The notes under the pieces: model-generated
Told to the model about the DNA's origin: nothing
The model's database searches: none
The model's input: only the letters and a program-made list of their open reading frames with translations
From: Chryseobacterium polytrichastri
GTDB taxonomy: Bacteria > Bacteroidota > Bacteroidia > Flavobacteriales > Weeksellaceae
DNA: 64,000 bases
Reading direction: 5' to 3'
NCBI RefSeq assembly: GCF_900142445.1
Contig: NZ_FRAV01000010.1
Coordinates: forward strand, 89,186 to 153,185
Part shown: in pieces, positions 15,617-23,593 of the stretch
Layout: the number at the start of each line of letters is the position of its first letter
Position numbering within the stretch: the stretch's first letter is position 1
Program-made: the position numbers and the translations under genes

Positions 15617-16381
15617 ATGAAACAAATATTATTAATAAGCTTGCTATTCTTTTGTGCTTTATTAAATGCTCAAGTGGGTATTAATACAGCTACACCAGTA
15701 AATAGATTAGATATAAATGGAGATTTGAATGTAGGAAAAGAAATAAGAATAGGCGCTTCTGCTGCTACGAAAGGTTCTTCGGGACCAAAAGGAACACTCT
15801 TTCATAATAATGCAAATTTGAATGTTAATGATTGGAAAGATGTAAAAGTTGCTGATGGGATGGGAAGTATGTCTCTTTTTTCTATGACTACAGTTTTTGA
15901 TAAAGTGGGTGCACGTTTTACCGGTGATAATGGCTCTACAAGTCCATATGCAGAAAACTTAGATTATAATACAAACTGGACAGTTTTGACTGGAACCGTA
16001 GGTAAATTCTCTATTACAAATGGAGAAAATAAAGTAACCTTTACTTTTCAAACGACTGCTCAAAAAACAATTAATCCTAATTCAAATACTACCAATGCTA
16101 ATGCATCAATAAGTTTTGCCTGCGGAATTTTTGTAGACGATAAACTAAAGGCAGTGAGAACTGATGTAATATTAGGTGGGGATGGAACAAATAAGATTTT
16201 TAATCTTAATGCAACTCTTACTAATCTTCTTCCAAAAAAGGATTACAATGTAAAAGCGGCCTGTGTAAAAAGAAATTTGAATTCAGGTACTTTAGGAATT
16301 GGAAGAGCCGTAAATACTACTTTTCTTAATGAAGATATGTCACAATCGGTATTAACAACATCGGTATTGCAACCATTTTAA
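15617..16381 (+). CDS. Secreted protein of unknown function, tandem paralogue 3 of 3
   Basis: 254 residues. It has a signal peptide (MKQILLISLLFFCALLNAQ), a VGINTATPVNRLDINGDLNV opening motif, then the shared C-terminal domain (FSITNGENKVTFTFQTTA, SFACGIFVDDKLKAVRTD, YNVKAACVKRN, LGIGRAVN). It begins 3 nt after the preceding stop and is the last gene before a hairpin at 16405-16438. The LGIGR/IGRN/LGIGT motif near the C-terminus is common to all three copies. The three copies suggest gene amplification with divergence, perhaps giving a hetero-oligomer; this is inference. Confidence 0.82.
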   Translation: MKQILLISLLFFCALLNAQVGINTATPVNRLDINGDLNVGKEIRIGASAATKGSSGPKGTLFHNNANLNVNDWKDVKVADGMGSMSLFSMTTVFDKVGARFTGDNGSTSPYAENLDYNTNWTVLTGTVGKFSITNGENKVTFTFQTTAQKTINPNSNTTNANASISFACGIFVDDKLKAVRTDVILGGDGTNKIFNLNATLTNLLPKKDYNVKAACVKRNLNSGTLGIGRAVNTTFLNEDMSQSVLTTSVLQPF

Positions 16382-16404
16382 TTTTTCAAAATAAATAATA
16401 GTTG

Positions 16405-16441
16405 AAAAGGTTTAAAAGTATAAATTTTTAGACCTTTTTTT
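16405..16441 (+). terminator. Probable intrinsic terminator of the three-gene operon
   Basis: AAAAGGT (16405-16411) pairs with ACCTTTT (16432-16438), with an inner A+T-rich stem (TAAAA/TTTTA), followed by a T-run. The stem is A+T-rich, so confidence is moderate. Confidence 0.55.
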
Positions 16442-16466
16442 ATTTTAGCACTAATGTTTATGATGG

Positions 16467-16500
16467 TTTGGTTTTTATTTGGGAAAATAAATTATATTTG
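16467..16500 (+). promoter_or_regulatory. Promoter of the first tandem lipoprotein gene
   Basis: TTTG at 16467-16470 and TATATTTG at 16493-16500 are separated by 22 nt, slightly longer than the usual 19-21 nt Bacteroidota spacing. The predicted start is near 16507, 16 nt before the ATG. Confidence 0.6.
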
Positions 16501-16522
16501 GCACCATTAAAAATCATTAACC

Positions 16523-17407
16523 ATGAAAAAAAATATTCCATTGAAAGGCCTTTTAGGGCTGGCTTTCGTATTTCTGTTGTCGTGTGACAATACAACGGAC
16601 GACCCTATTAACCAAAATAAAACAACCAACCCGAATAATAATGGAGGTGGCACAACGATTACCGGACCAAGAATTTTAAGCAAAACAACAGGTAATGGGG
16701 CTACAGTAGAAGAGTTTATTACCAATGCGGGTGTTCTTGATAAGGGAATATTTACCGATGCAAGTGCTCCTAACTCTTTTTTTACGGGTACTGCAACTTA
16801 TACAGGAAATAAAATTTCGAAAATAAAGTTTGTGGGTAGCAATGGTGCAGGATATGATTTTGATATCAGCTATGATGCAAATGGCAAAATTTCCGGGACA
16901 ACCTCTAATTTACTTACGGGAACTATTATCACAGGTAAAAGTGATTTCTTTTACACCTATGATTCTGCAGGAAAGATCACAAAGATTATAGAAAAGAAAA
17001 AAATGGGAGCTGGAGGTGTAATACCTACTGCATATAGTCAGTTTACAGAAAACACGCTAACCTATACCGGAGATAATATTACTAAAGTGGTTTCTGTAAT
17101 GGGAGCAACTGATAATAGTGGAAATCCGCAAGCAGGCGGATCATTGGCAACAACTTTCAATTTTACCAATTATGATTCTAAAATTAATCCGTATACAACG
17201 CTTCCAAAAACATTCTTTTTGGTATATAGCTTAATACACCCTGCTAATTTTTATAGACTATCTTCAAATAATGTTGGAAATCTGAGCTTTGCGTATCCGG
17301 CTCCAGCCCCATCTATATCAGTAGATATGACGTATCAGTATGATACTCAGAATTATCCTATTTCAAGCCAGAACCAGACGGGAAAATATATCTATAAAGC
17401 TTTATAA
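16523..17407 (+). CDS. Lipoprotein of unknown function, tandem paralogue 1 of 2
   Basis: 294 residues. A type II signal peptide has its lipobox at FVFLLSC; the following DNTTDD is the acidic signal associated with surface-exposed lipoproteins. An Asn/Gly/Thr-rich linker precedes GPRILSKTTGNG and a series of beta-hairpin units (ATYTGNKISKIKF, ISYDANGKISGT, FFYTYDSAGKITKI, LTYTGDNITKVVS), ending in YQYDTQNYPISS. These YD-like units resemble the repeat proteins (RHS/DUF4595-like) frequent in Bacteroidota lipoproteins. It has its own promoter. It is paralogous to the next gene. Function unknown. Confidence 0.82.
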   Translation: MKKNIPLKGLLGLAFVFLLSCDNTTDDPINQNKTTNPNNNGGGTTITGPRILSKTTGNGATVEEFITNAGVLDKGIFTDASAPNSFFTGTATYTGNKISKIKFVGSNGAGYDFDISYDANGKISGTTSNLLTGTIITGKSDFFYTYDSAGKITKIIEKKKMGAGGVIPTAYSQFTENTLTYTGDNITKVVSVMGATDNSGNPQAGGSLATTFNFTNYDSKINPYTTLPKTFFLVYSLIHPANFYRLSSNNVGNLSFAYPAPAPSISVDMTYQYDTQNYPISSQNQTGKYIYKAL

Positions 17408-17475
17408 TGAAAAACTTAATTACTAAGTTTGCTATAATATGAATAATTATATACTTTTTATTCAAAAAAAAATTA

Positions 17476-17483
17476 TATTTTTG
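17476..17483 (+). promoter_or_regulatory. Putative -7 element of the second tandem lipoprotein gene
   Basis: TATTTTTG fits TAnnTTTG and lies 26 nt before the ATG at 17510. The surroundings are A+T-rich, and no -33 TTTG is found. Confidence 0.45.
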
Positions 17484-17509
17484 AAAAAATAAATAATCCC
17501 CCTTAAGGA

Positions 17510-18442
17510 ATGAAAAGACTTTTATATTTTGTTTTACTATTGGCAGGTTTTTCTGCAATACATTCTTGTAAAGATTTATTGGATGAAGATGGAAATCCAT
17601 TGGTAGATTTGAATAATAACAGCGGTTTAATAGGCCCAAGAGCGTTATATAGAGAAATTACGGATGCTGATACAATAGCAGAATATCATTATAACGGTTT
17701 GCTTTTATCAAGAGTAATTAGAAATCATGCATCTATTACTGATGTTACTTTCAGTGGTGACAAAGTAAGTACAATTAATTTTCGTGGTTTTCTTGATATG
17801 GATGGAGACGGAATTTTAGATAAAGACAGTACATCATTCACTCAGTTGTTTACCTATGGTAACACTGGAAGATTAGAGTCTATATCAGAAAACCGTTCTG
17901 TATTTAAAAGAGGAGCTCCTACTCCTCAGGTACCTTTAGGCCCATTTGCTCTTTTAAAAAAGACGAAAAGTTTGTTTAATTTAGAGTATGATGCATCTAC
18001 GGCTAAATATAAGGCAATTACTATGAGAACCGGAACAGAGGTGTCAGGAACTCAATTTGCCTACACAGCGTATTCAAAAACGAATTATGATTATGTAGGA
18101 GATAATGTATCGAATGTTGTAAAACAGTCTGGTCTTATAGGAGCTGGTGATGTATTTGGGACACCAACTGAGAAACTAGGATATGCATATTCAAGTTATG
18201 ATGCTCAAATAAGTGCATATACATTATTGCCTTTTGCTTATAAAGTGTCTGTTCTTATATCTACAAGTAAAAATGATTTAAAAAGTTTAATACTTTCTCC
18301 AAACAGTCCTAAGAGGATGTCTACATCAGATCTTATGTTGTCAATTCCGGCTCCTGTTGTGTTCTCTACAGATTATCGTTATGATCCTCAGACGTATGTG
18401 ACAAAAGGATTTGGGACAAACTTTATTTATAAACCATTATAA
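17510..18442 (+). CDS. Lipoprotein of unknown function, tandem paralogue 2 of 2
   Basis: 310 residues. The lipobox is IHSC (lipidated Cys20), followed by KDLLDEDGN. The mature protein starts with the same GPRALYREITDAD type of segment as its neighbour and has similar hairpin units (VTFSGDKVSTINF, FTYGNTGRLESIS, YDYVGDNVSNVVK), ending YRYDPQTYVTKG..FIYKPL, parallel to YQYDTQNYPISS..YIYKAL in the first copy. A DMDGDGILDKDST stretch looks like a calcium-binding loop (DxDxDG). It is followed by the terminator at 18468-18497. Function unknown. Confidence 0.82.
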   Translation: MKRLLYFVLLLAGFSAIHSCKDLLDEDGNPLVDLNNNSGLIGPRALYREITDADTIAEYHYNGLLLSRVIRNHASITDVTFSGDKVSTINFRGFLDMDGDGILDKDSTSFTQLFTYGNTGRLESISENRSVFKRGAPTPQVPLGPFALLKKTKSLFNLEYDASTAKYKAITMRTGTEVSGTQFAYTAYSKTNYDYVGDNVSNVVKQSGLIGAGDVFGTPTEKLGYAYSSYDAQISAYTLLPFAYKVSVLISTSKNDLKSLILSPNSPKRMSTSDLMLSIPAPVVFSTDYRYDPQTYVTKGFGTNFIYKPL

Positions 18443-18467
18443 GAAATAATTATTTTTAATAATATTT

Positions 18468-18497
18468 AAACTCAATTCTTCACCGGATTGAGTTTTT
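18468..18497 (+). terminator. Intrinsic terminator after the second tandem lipoprotein gene
   Basis: AAACTCAAT (18468-18476) and ATTGAGTTT (18487-18495) form a 9-bp stem with a 10-nt loop and a T-run. The right arm (ATTG at 18487-18490) also falls where the -33 box of pth is expected. Confidence 0.8.
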
Positions 18498-18511
18498 TAT
18501 TTTTTATCTCT

Positions 18512-18519
18512 TAATTTTG
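18512..18519 (+). promoter_or_regulatory. -7 promoter element of pth
   Basis: TAATTTTG, 13 nt before the ATG. An ATTG 21 nt upstream (18487-18490), inside the preceding terminator stem, is a candidate -33 box. Confidence 0.5.
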
Positions 18520-18532
18520 CAAAAAATTTCTC

Positions 18533-19096
18533 ATGAAATATTTAATCGTCGGTCTCGGAAATAAAGGCCCGGAATATGAAAATACACGTCACAATATAGG
18601 ATTTAAAGTAGCTGAAAAAATAGCTGAAACACTTGAAGCATCATTTAATACCACCAACTTCGGATGGATGGCGGAAGGAAAATACAAAGGCAGAAAAGTT
18701 TTGATTTTAAAGCCTGATACTTATATGAACCTTTCCGGAAATGCAGTGAAATTTTGGATGCAGAAAGAAAATATTCCTTTAGAAAATGTAATGATTGTTA
18801 CTGATGATCTCGCATTGCCTTTTGGGACGTTAAGAATGAAAATGAAAGGTTCTGATGCGGGTCATAACGGGCTTAAAAATATTAATGAAGTACTTCAGAC
18901 ACAAAATTATGCAAGGCTTCGTTTTGGAATCTCTGCAGAGTTTTCTGAAGGCAGGCAGGTAGATTATGTTCTTGGAACCTGGAATGAAGAAGAAGCAGAA
19001 AAGCTTCCTGAAAGAATAGAGAAATTTACCAAAGCTTGTTTGTCATTTGTTTTTGCAGGTATTAATAATACAATGTCTGCTTTTAACGGGAAATAA
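18533..19096 (+). CDS. pth: Peptidyl-tRNA hydrolase
   Basis: 187 residues, the usual length. It cleaves the ester bond of peptidyl-tRNAs released from stalled ribosomes so that tRNA can be recycled. Catalytic and substrate-binding residues are in place: N10 (GLGN), H20 (ENTRHNIGF), N66 (TYMNLSGN), D92 (VTDDLALPFG) and N112 (GSDAGHNGLKN). The C-terminus retains YVLGTWNEEE. It is cytosolic and monocistronic, with its own promoter and the strong terminator at 19122-19150. Confidence 0.95.
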   Translation: MKYLIVGLGNKGPEYENTRHNIGFKVAEKIAETLEASFNTTNFGWMAEGKYKGRKVLILKPDTYMNLSGNAVKFWMQKENIPLENVMIVTDDLALPFGTLRMKMKGSDAGHNGLKNINEVLQTQNYARLRFGISAEFSEGRQVDYVLGTWNEEEAEKLPERIEKFTKACLSFVFAGINNTMSAFNGK

Positions 19097-19121
19097 ATAA
19101 TCTAAGTTTTTATTAAAAAGC

Positions 19122-19150
19122 AAAGACCATCGATACAATCGATGGTCTTT
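19122..19150 (+). terminator. Bidirectional terminator between pth and a carbonic anhydrase gene
   Basis: AAAGACCATCGAT (19122-19134) and ATCGATGGTCTTT (19138-19150) form a 13-bp perfect stem with a 3-nt loop. T-runs flank it in both directions, so it can serve pth (plus strand) and the convergent carbonic anhydrase gene (minus strand). Confidence 0.9.
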
Positions 19151-19242
19151 TTATATACTTTAGAAATTAATTTCCAATCTAACTAACTATAGTATTATTT
19201 CTTTTTTATGTGTGTGTAATAGAGATGTGTAAATTGTATCTA

Positions 19243-19878
19243 TTACAACCAAGTTACAACTCCGGTTTCAACGTCATAGTTGGCTCCAACTATTTTGATT
19301 TTACCTTCGTCTTCAAGCTTTTTAAGCGTTGAACTTTGTGTACGAATGTCTTCGATGGCACTTTTGACATTTTGTTGATTTAATCTTTCCAAAAGATCAC
19401 CGTTTTTAGAAGAACGCTCTTCACCTTCTTCAATGATGTCATTAATAATCGGATCAAAATGGTTGATTAGGTGGTTCAGGTTATCCATTCCCATCCCTTG
19501 TATTTGTGCTGCATCCAAACCGCCTTTTAAAGCGCCACATTTTGTGTGCCCTAAAACTACAACAAGCTTTGAACCCGCAACGTTACAACCAAATTCCATT
19601 GAGCCTAAGATATCCTGATTTACAAAGTTACCAGCAATTCTAACGCTGAAAACATCTCCTAATCCCTGATCGAAGATAAGTTCTGCAGAAGTACGGCTGT
19701 CTATACAGCTTAAGATTACGGCAAAAGGCCATTGCCCTTCACGGGTAGCATTTACTTGTCCTAAAAGATCTCTGTTTGCCTTTAGATTGTTTACAAATCT
19801 TTGGTTTCCTTCTGTTAAAATTTCTAATGCTTTTTCGGGAGTAATTGTCGATTGAGTTTCGTGTGTATGTGCTTTCAT
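19243..19878 (-). CDS. Beta-class carbonic anhydrase
   Basis: 211 residues. It interconverts CO2 and bicarbonate. The zinc ligands of beta-carbonic anhydrases are visible: C58 and the D60-R62 dyad in SCIDSRTSAE, and H111/C114 in VVLGHTKCGALKGG. No signal peptide, so cytosolic. It lies 47 nt downstream of the SulP transporter gene with no terminator between, so the two are likely co-transcribed. Transporter plus carbonic anhydrase suggests that imported bicarbonate is equilibrated with CO2. It differs clearly from the second carbonic anhydrase of this cluster (22652-21984). Confidence 0.92.
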   Translation of the reverse strand: MKAHTHETQSTITPEKALEILTEGNQRFVNNLKANRDLLGQVNATREGQWPFAVILSCIDSRTSAELIFDQGLGDVFSVRIAGNFVNQDILGSMEFGCNVAGSKLVVVLGHTKCGALKGGLDAAQIQGMGMDNLNHLINHFDPIINDIIEEGEERSSKNGDLLERLNQQNVKSAIEDIRTQSSTLKKLEDEGKIKIVGANYDVETGVVTWL

Positions 19879-19925
19879 ATGATGTATTTATTCTTTTTAA
19901 AGTTAAAAAAATTATTGGAATGAGC

Positions 19926-21518
19926 TTACATTGCTCTTTTGTGAGTAATCAAGATATGAGAATCCTGATTGGTTTCATAATCTCGATATGAAGTTTTGAA
20001 ACCTAGAAGTTCAACATTAATATCTTCTTCTTTGGCTCTTATATTGGCGAAATCCTGAATCATTTCTAGTACATCTGTAGTGATGTATGAAGTTTCTCTT
20101 GCGTCAATAGTTACTGTAGAATTAGACTTAATGTTTTTTAATGTTTTCTTGATGGCTGCTTTATTTAAGAAAGAAACTTCTTCAGCCAATTTAATAGTGA
20201 TTTCATCTGCATCGTCTAGCTTTTCTCTGCTTAAATAATAAGCACGTTTCATATTCCCTTGAAGAATGTAGAAAACAGAAATAGCTAAACCAATTCCTAC
20301 ACCTTTCAACAAGTCTGTAGCTACTATCGCAACGACAGTTGCAACAAATGGAATGAATTGAAATTTCCCCAAATGCCAGAAATGCATAAAAGTAGCAGGT
20401 TTTGCTAATTTATATCCTACCAAAATCAATACAGCAGCAAGCGTTGCAAGCGGTATTAAATTTAAAATGAATGGAATGGTAAGAACGCAAACTAATAGAA
20501 GAACACCATGAATCATAGCTGAGGTTTTAGAAGTAGCTCCCGCATTGGCGTTGGCTGAACTTCTTACCACAACGGAAGTCATTGGAAGTCCGCCGATGAA
20601 TGAGCTTATCAGGTTTCCGATTCCTTGAGCTTTAAGTTCCAGGTTGGTATCAGTAATTCTTCTTTGTTTATCTAATCTGTCTGATGCTTCAATACAAAGT
20701 AATGTTTCGATAGAAGCTACAATGGCAATGGTTGCTCCTACGATCCAAACTTTAGGATTGGTTAATCCACCGAAATCAGGCAGAGTGATCAAATTTTTAA
20801 AATCTTCAACAGATTTTGGCACAGGTAAAGAAACTAAATGTTCTGTCCCAATTGCTAATCCGCTTCCTGATATTTTAAAAAGTTCATTAAGTACAATACC
20901 TAAAACTACCGCAACTAATGCTCCTGGAAGCATTTTCATTCTTTTTAAAGCAGGTACTTTATCCCAAATTAAAAGAACAGATATTGATACCAAAGTAACT
21001 AGAATGGCTCCTATGTGAACTGCTACTAATAATTCAGTAAAATAATTAAAATTGAGTCCTTTATCAAATATTGATTCATGACCTTCATAATCTTTATCAA
21101 ACCCTAATGCATGTGGAATTTGTTTTAAAATAATGATGATACCAATGGCGGCAAGCATCCCTTCAATAACGTTATTGGGAAAGTAGTTTGAAATACTTCC
21201 GGCTCTTACGAAGCCTAAAATTAATTGAATGAGACCCGCCACGATTCCTGCGCAAAGGAAAAGGTCAAAGGCACCAAGATCTGTGATTGCCGTTAAGACA
21301 ATCGCTGTTAAGCCTGCAGCAGGACCGGATACTGAAATGTTAGAGTTACTTAAAAACCCCACTACTAATCCACCAACGATCCCTGAAATAACTCCAGATA
21401 ATGGTGGTGCTCCAGATGCTAAAGCAATTCCTAAACAGAGCGGAAGTGCTACTAAAAATACAACGAGGCCTGAAGGAAAATTTTCCTTAATTCCTCCTAT
21501 TAAAGATGTCTTTTTCAT
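19926..21518 (-). CDS. SulP-family inorganic anion transporter, probably for bicarbonate
   Basis: 530 residues. The N-terminal SulP signature (NFPSGLVVFLVALPLCLGIALASGAPP) and multiple hydrophobic helices form the transport domain. The short cytosolic C-terminal part (about 440-530; VTIDARETSYITTDVLEMIQDF) is a STAS-like domain. SulP proteins carry sulfate, bicarbonate, chloride or dicarboxylates. Here the flanking carbonic anhydrase genes, with none of the sulfate-assimilation genes, favour bicarbonate, as in cyanobacterial BicA and in known SulP/carbonic anhydrase pairs. Substrate assignment is inference from context. Inner membrane. Confidence 0.9.
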   Translation of the reverse strand: MKKTSLIGGIKENFPSGLVVFLVALPLCLGIALASGAPPLSGVISGIVGGLVVGFLSNSNISVSGPAAGLTAIVLTAITDLGAFDLFLCAGIVAGLIQLILGFVRAGSISNYFPNNVIEGMLAAIGIIIILKQIPHALGFDKDYEGHESIFDKGLNFNYFTELLVAVHIGAILVTLVSISVLLIWDKVPALKRMKMLPGALVAVVLGIVLNELFKISGSGLAIGTEHLVSLPVPKSVEDFKNLITLPDFGGLTNPKVWIVGATIAIVASIETLLCIEASDRLDKQRRITDTNLELKAQGIGNLISSFIGGLPMTSVVVRSSANANAGATSKTSAMIHGVLLLVCVLTIPFILNLIPLATLAAVLILVGYKLAKPATFMHFWHLGKFQFIPFVATVVAIVATDLLKGVGIGLAISVFYILQGNMKRAYYLSREKLDDADEITIKLAEEVSFLNKAAIKKTLKNIKSNSTVTIDARETSYITTDVLEMIQDFANIRAKEEDINVELLGFKTSYRDYETNQDSHILITHKRAM

Positions 21519-21663
21519 GATGTGAAAACTGCTGTGAATGTATAATTGAGCTATTTGTCTTTAAATAAATCAATTATAAAAGATTGGAAATTTAATTTTA
21601 AAGCATGTGTATTCGATATCAAATTTGATATGAATAATTGGAAATATGAATCTGACTTTAAAA

Positions 21664-21963
21664 TTAAGCTTCCGGAGGAGGCGAAAATATAGTAAGTAGG
21701 GGTGACAGATGAAAAGAATCATCTATCAAAACAAAAGATCTACCTGAAAGATCAGGTTCGAAAAATTTTAGATAATCGAATACATCCAAGGTCTTTGGAA
21801 TTGTCTTTTCGTAAATGATTAAAGAGGTGGGATGAGAATGGGGTTCTTCTTCATTGATTATTATATTGGTTCTCTGTAGATCCCATCCAAAAACAGCAGC
21901 AATGCTTGGCAGCGCTGTAAAGTTTAGGAAAAACGTTAATATAATAATACTCCAGAATTTCAT
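21664..21963 (-). CDS. Small secreted or membrane-anchored protein of unknown function
   Basis: 99 residues. A hydrophobic N-terminus (MKFWSIIILTFFLNFTALPSIAA) could be a signal peptide. The rest is unrecognised: FGWDLQRTNIIINEEEPHSHPTS, then SFVLIDDSFHLSPLL and a proline-rich end. The composition (EEEPHSHP) recalls small Flavobacteriia proteins encoded near metal- or carbonate-related genes, but there is no firm family. It lies 20 nt after the second carbonic anhydrase gene on the same strand, so it is probably co-transcribed. The histidines might bind metal; this is speculation. Confidence 0.65.
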   Translation of the reverse strand: MKFWSIIILTFFLNFTALPSIAAVFGWDLQRTNIIINEEEPHSHPTSLIIYEKTIPKTLDVFDYLKFFEPDLSGRSFVLIDDSFHLSPLLTIFSPPPEA

Positions 21964-21983
21964 TTTATATTCTTTTAAAAAAA

Positions 21984-22652
21984 CTATTTCGTTTTTTTAC
22001 TCATTACCCAATCTGAACCAGTAAGGTTATAGATTTTTTGGATGTCTTTTAATGTTTTTTCAAAATCAATCTCCAAATCAATAATTCTACCTGTTCTAAG
22101 GTCAAAAACCCAGCCGTGAACAATAGGATATTCTTCTAAAATATATCTTTCTTGTACACAAGCCATTTTAATTACGTTGATACATTGCTCTTGAACATTC
22201 AGCTCTACAAGCCTGTCATAACGTTTACCTTCATCACTAATAGCATCTAGTTCTGCTTGGTGCAATCTATACACATCACGGATGTTTCTCAACCATGGAT
22301 TTAATAATCCTAAATCCTGAGGAGTCATCGCTGCTTTTACACCACCGCAGTTGTAATGTCCACAGACAATAATGTGTTTTACTTTTAGGTGTTCTACAGC
22401 ATACTGTATGACAGCTGTTGAACTCATATCTAAAGTATTAATCACATTCGCAATGTTTCTGGTTACAAAAACTTCACCTGGCTGTGTGCCCATTAATTCT
22501 TCTGCCGTTACTCTGCTGTCTGAACATCCAATGTATAGATAATCAGGATTTTGAGTTTTAGCTAGTTCTTCGAAGAATTTTGGATCTTGTGAGATTTTAG
22601 ACTCTACCCATTTTCTATTGTTTTCAAAAATAACTTCGTACGATTGTGACAT
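21984..22652 (-). CDS. can: Beta-class carbonic anhydrase (Can-like)
   Basis: 222 residues. Close to the E. coli Can (YadF) type: C43, D45 and R47 in YIGCSDSRVTAEE, H99 and C102 in IVCGHYNCGG. Typical motifs follow (LGLLNPWLRNIRDVY, HGWVFDLRTGRIIDL). Cytosolic; hydrates CO2 to bicarbonate for carboxylation reactions. First gene of the bicarbonate cluster, apparently transcribed from a promoter whose -7 box is at 22731-22738, giving a leader of about 70 nt. Confidence 0.93.
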   Translation of the reverse strand: MSQSYEVIFENNRKWVESKISQDPKFFEELAKTQNPDYLYIGCSDSRVTAEELMGTQPGEVFVTRNIANVINTLDMSSTAVIQYAVEHLKVKHIIVCGHYNCGGVKAAMTPQDLGLLNPWLRNIRDVYRLHQAELDAISDEGKRYDRLVELNVQEQCINVIKMACVQERYILEEYPIVHGWVFDLRTGRIIDLEIDFEKTLKDIQKIYNLTGSDWVMSKKTK

Positions 22653-22730
22653 AAATTTAAAATTTGAAGGTGTAATTATTTATTTCGTTTAAATTATTTT
22701 GAAAATCAATAGACTAAATCAATAATGATG

Positions 22731-22738
22731 CAAAAATA
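22731..22738 (-). promoter_or_regulatory. Putative -7 element of the carbonic anhydrase cluster
   Basis: Minus-strand TATTTTTG fits TAnnTTTG, 78 nt upstream of the ATG at 22652. Confidence 0.4.
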
Positions 22739-22959
22739 TAATTTTTGTCTAAATAGCAATCACTTTTAACAAAGTTTAATATTAAAATATGCTTAAAATC
22801 ATACGGAATCTATGTATTGGATAGGTTTTCCTTTGTTTTAGATCAATATTTTATGTTTTTAATAATTCAAACAGCCTAGCAAAACAGATATAAAATTACA
22901 AACTATTTAGAATAAAAAGAAATTTGAATATTAAAAGATTCTTAAATGTACATAAAAAA

Positions 22960-22980
22960 AGCTTCCAAAATAAGGAAGCT
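22960..22980 (-). terminator. Intrinsic terminator of the 27306-23026 glycosyltransferase operon
   Basis: AGCTTCC (22960-22966) and GGAAGCT (22974-22980) form a 7-bp stem with a 7-nt loop, followed on the minus strand by seven U. It lies 45 nt past the stop at 23026. Confidence 0.8.
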
Positions 22981-23025
22981 ATTATATATGTTAAAGGTTT
23001 ATCTGTTTGGAATGCAGTGTGTTAT

Positions 23026-23580
23026 TTATATTTTACTGTTGATATATCCTTCTGTCGCTCTTTTTATGGGATATATTTTCCCCGGATTTCCAACAACTAC
23101 AGAATTAGATGGGATATCAAAGTTTACATAGGAGTTAGGGGCAATTAAAATATTGTTTCCAACGGAAACTCCACCTACAATTACAGCATTGGTTCCAATC
23201 CAGACTTCATCTCCAATGGTTGGGAAGCCTTGATACTTTCCACGGTTTTGCTGTCCGATCGTTACGCCTTGTGCAATATTACAGTTTTTACCAATTTTAG
23301 CTTTAGGATTAATCACCAAACTTCCCCAATGGCCTAAATACAATCCTTCTCCAATCTCAGTTTCAGGATAAATCTGGTAGCCATATTTTATTTGGTAATG
23401 TCTCAAAACAAGTCTCCAGAAAATTCCTAAGACAGGTTTTTTCATGTGTTTCTGAGTTTTTCTAAAAATATAGATAAAGTGTAAATTAGGGTTGATGCAT
23501 TTTGCCCAAATTTCAAATTTTGAAAGCCATTTTCCGCTTTCACGATAAAAATCTTTCTGTATGATGGAATAATTTGACAT
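23026..23580 (-). CDS. Serine O-acetyltransferase-like hexapeptide acyltransferase
   Basis: 184 residues. Helical N-terminus (about 1-70), then a left-handed beta-helix with hexapeptide repeats typical of the CysE/serine acetyltransferase subgroup (IYPETEIGEGLYLGHWGSLVI, IGKNCNIAQGVTIGQQNRG, IGDEVWIGTNAVIVGGVSVG, VVVGNPGKI). The His of LGHWG matches the catalytic His of the family. CysE enzymes acetylate L-serine, but members inside polysaccharide loci usually O-acetylate sugars. With two glycosyltransferases and a second acyltransferase upstream in the same operon, a sugar acetyltransferase is the better reading. Last gene of the operon. Confidence 0.85.
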   Translation of the reverse strand: MSNYSIIQKDFYRESGKWLSKFEIWAKCINPNLHFIYIFRKTQKHMKKPVLGIFWRLVLRHYQIKYGYQIYPETEIGEGLYLGHWGSLVINPKAKIGKNCNIAQGVTIGQQNRGKYQGFPTIGDEVWIGTNAVIVGGVSVGNNILIAPNSYVNFDIPSNSVVVGNPGKIYPIKRATEGYINSKI

Positions 23581-23593
23581 AGCTTGTTACGGT

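Larger units (their letters stand above)
22653..23025. other. A+T-rich intergenic region between the carbonic anhydrase cluster and the polysaccharide locus
   Basis: This 373-nt stretch holds the candidate carbonic anhydrase promoter (22731-22738) and the terminator of the polysaccharide operon (22960-22980). I see no open frame with a credible start, no RNA gene and no long repeat in the rest. Confidence 0.6.
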
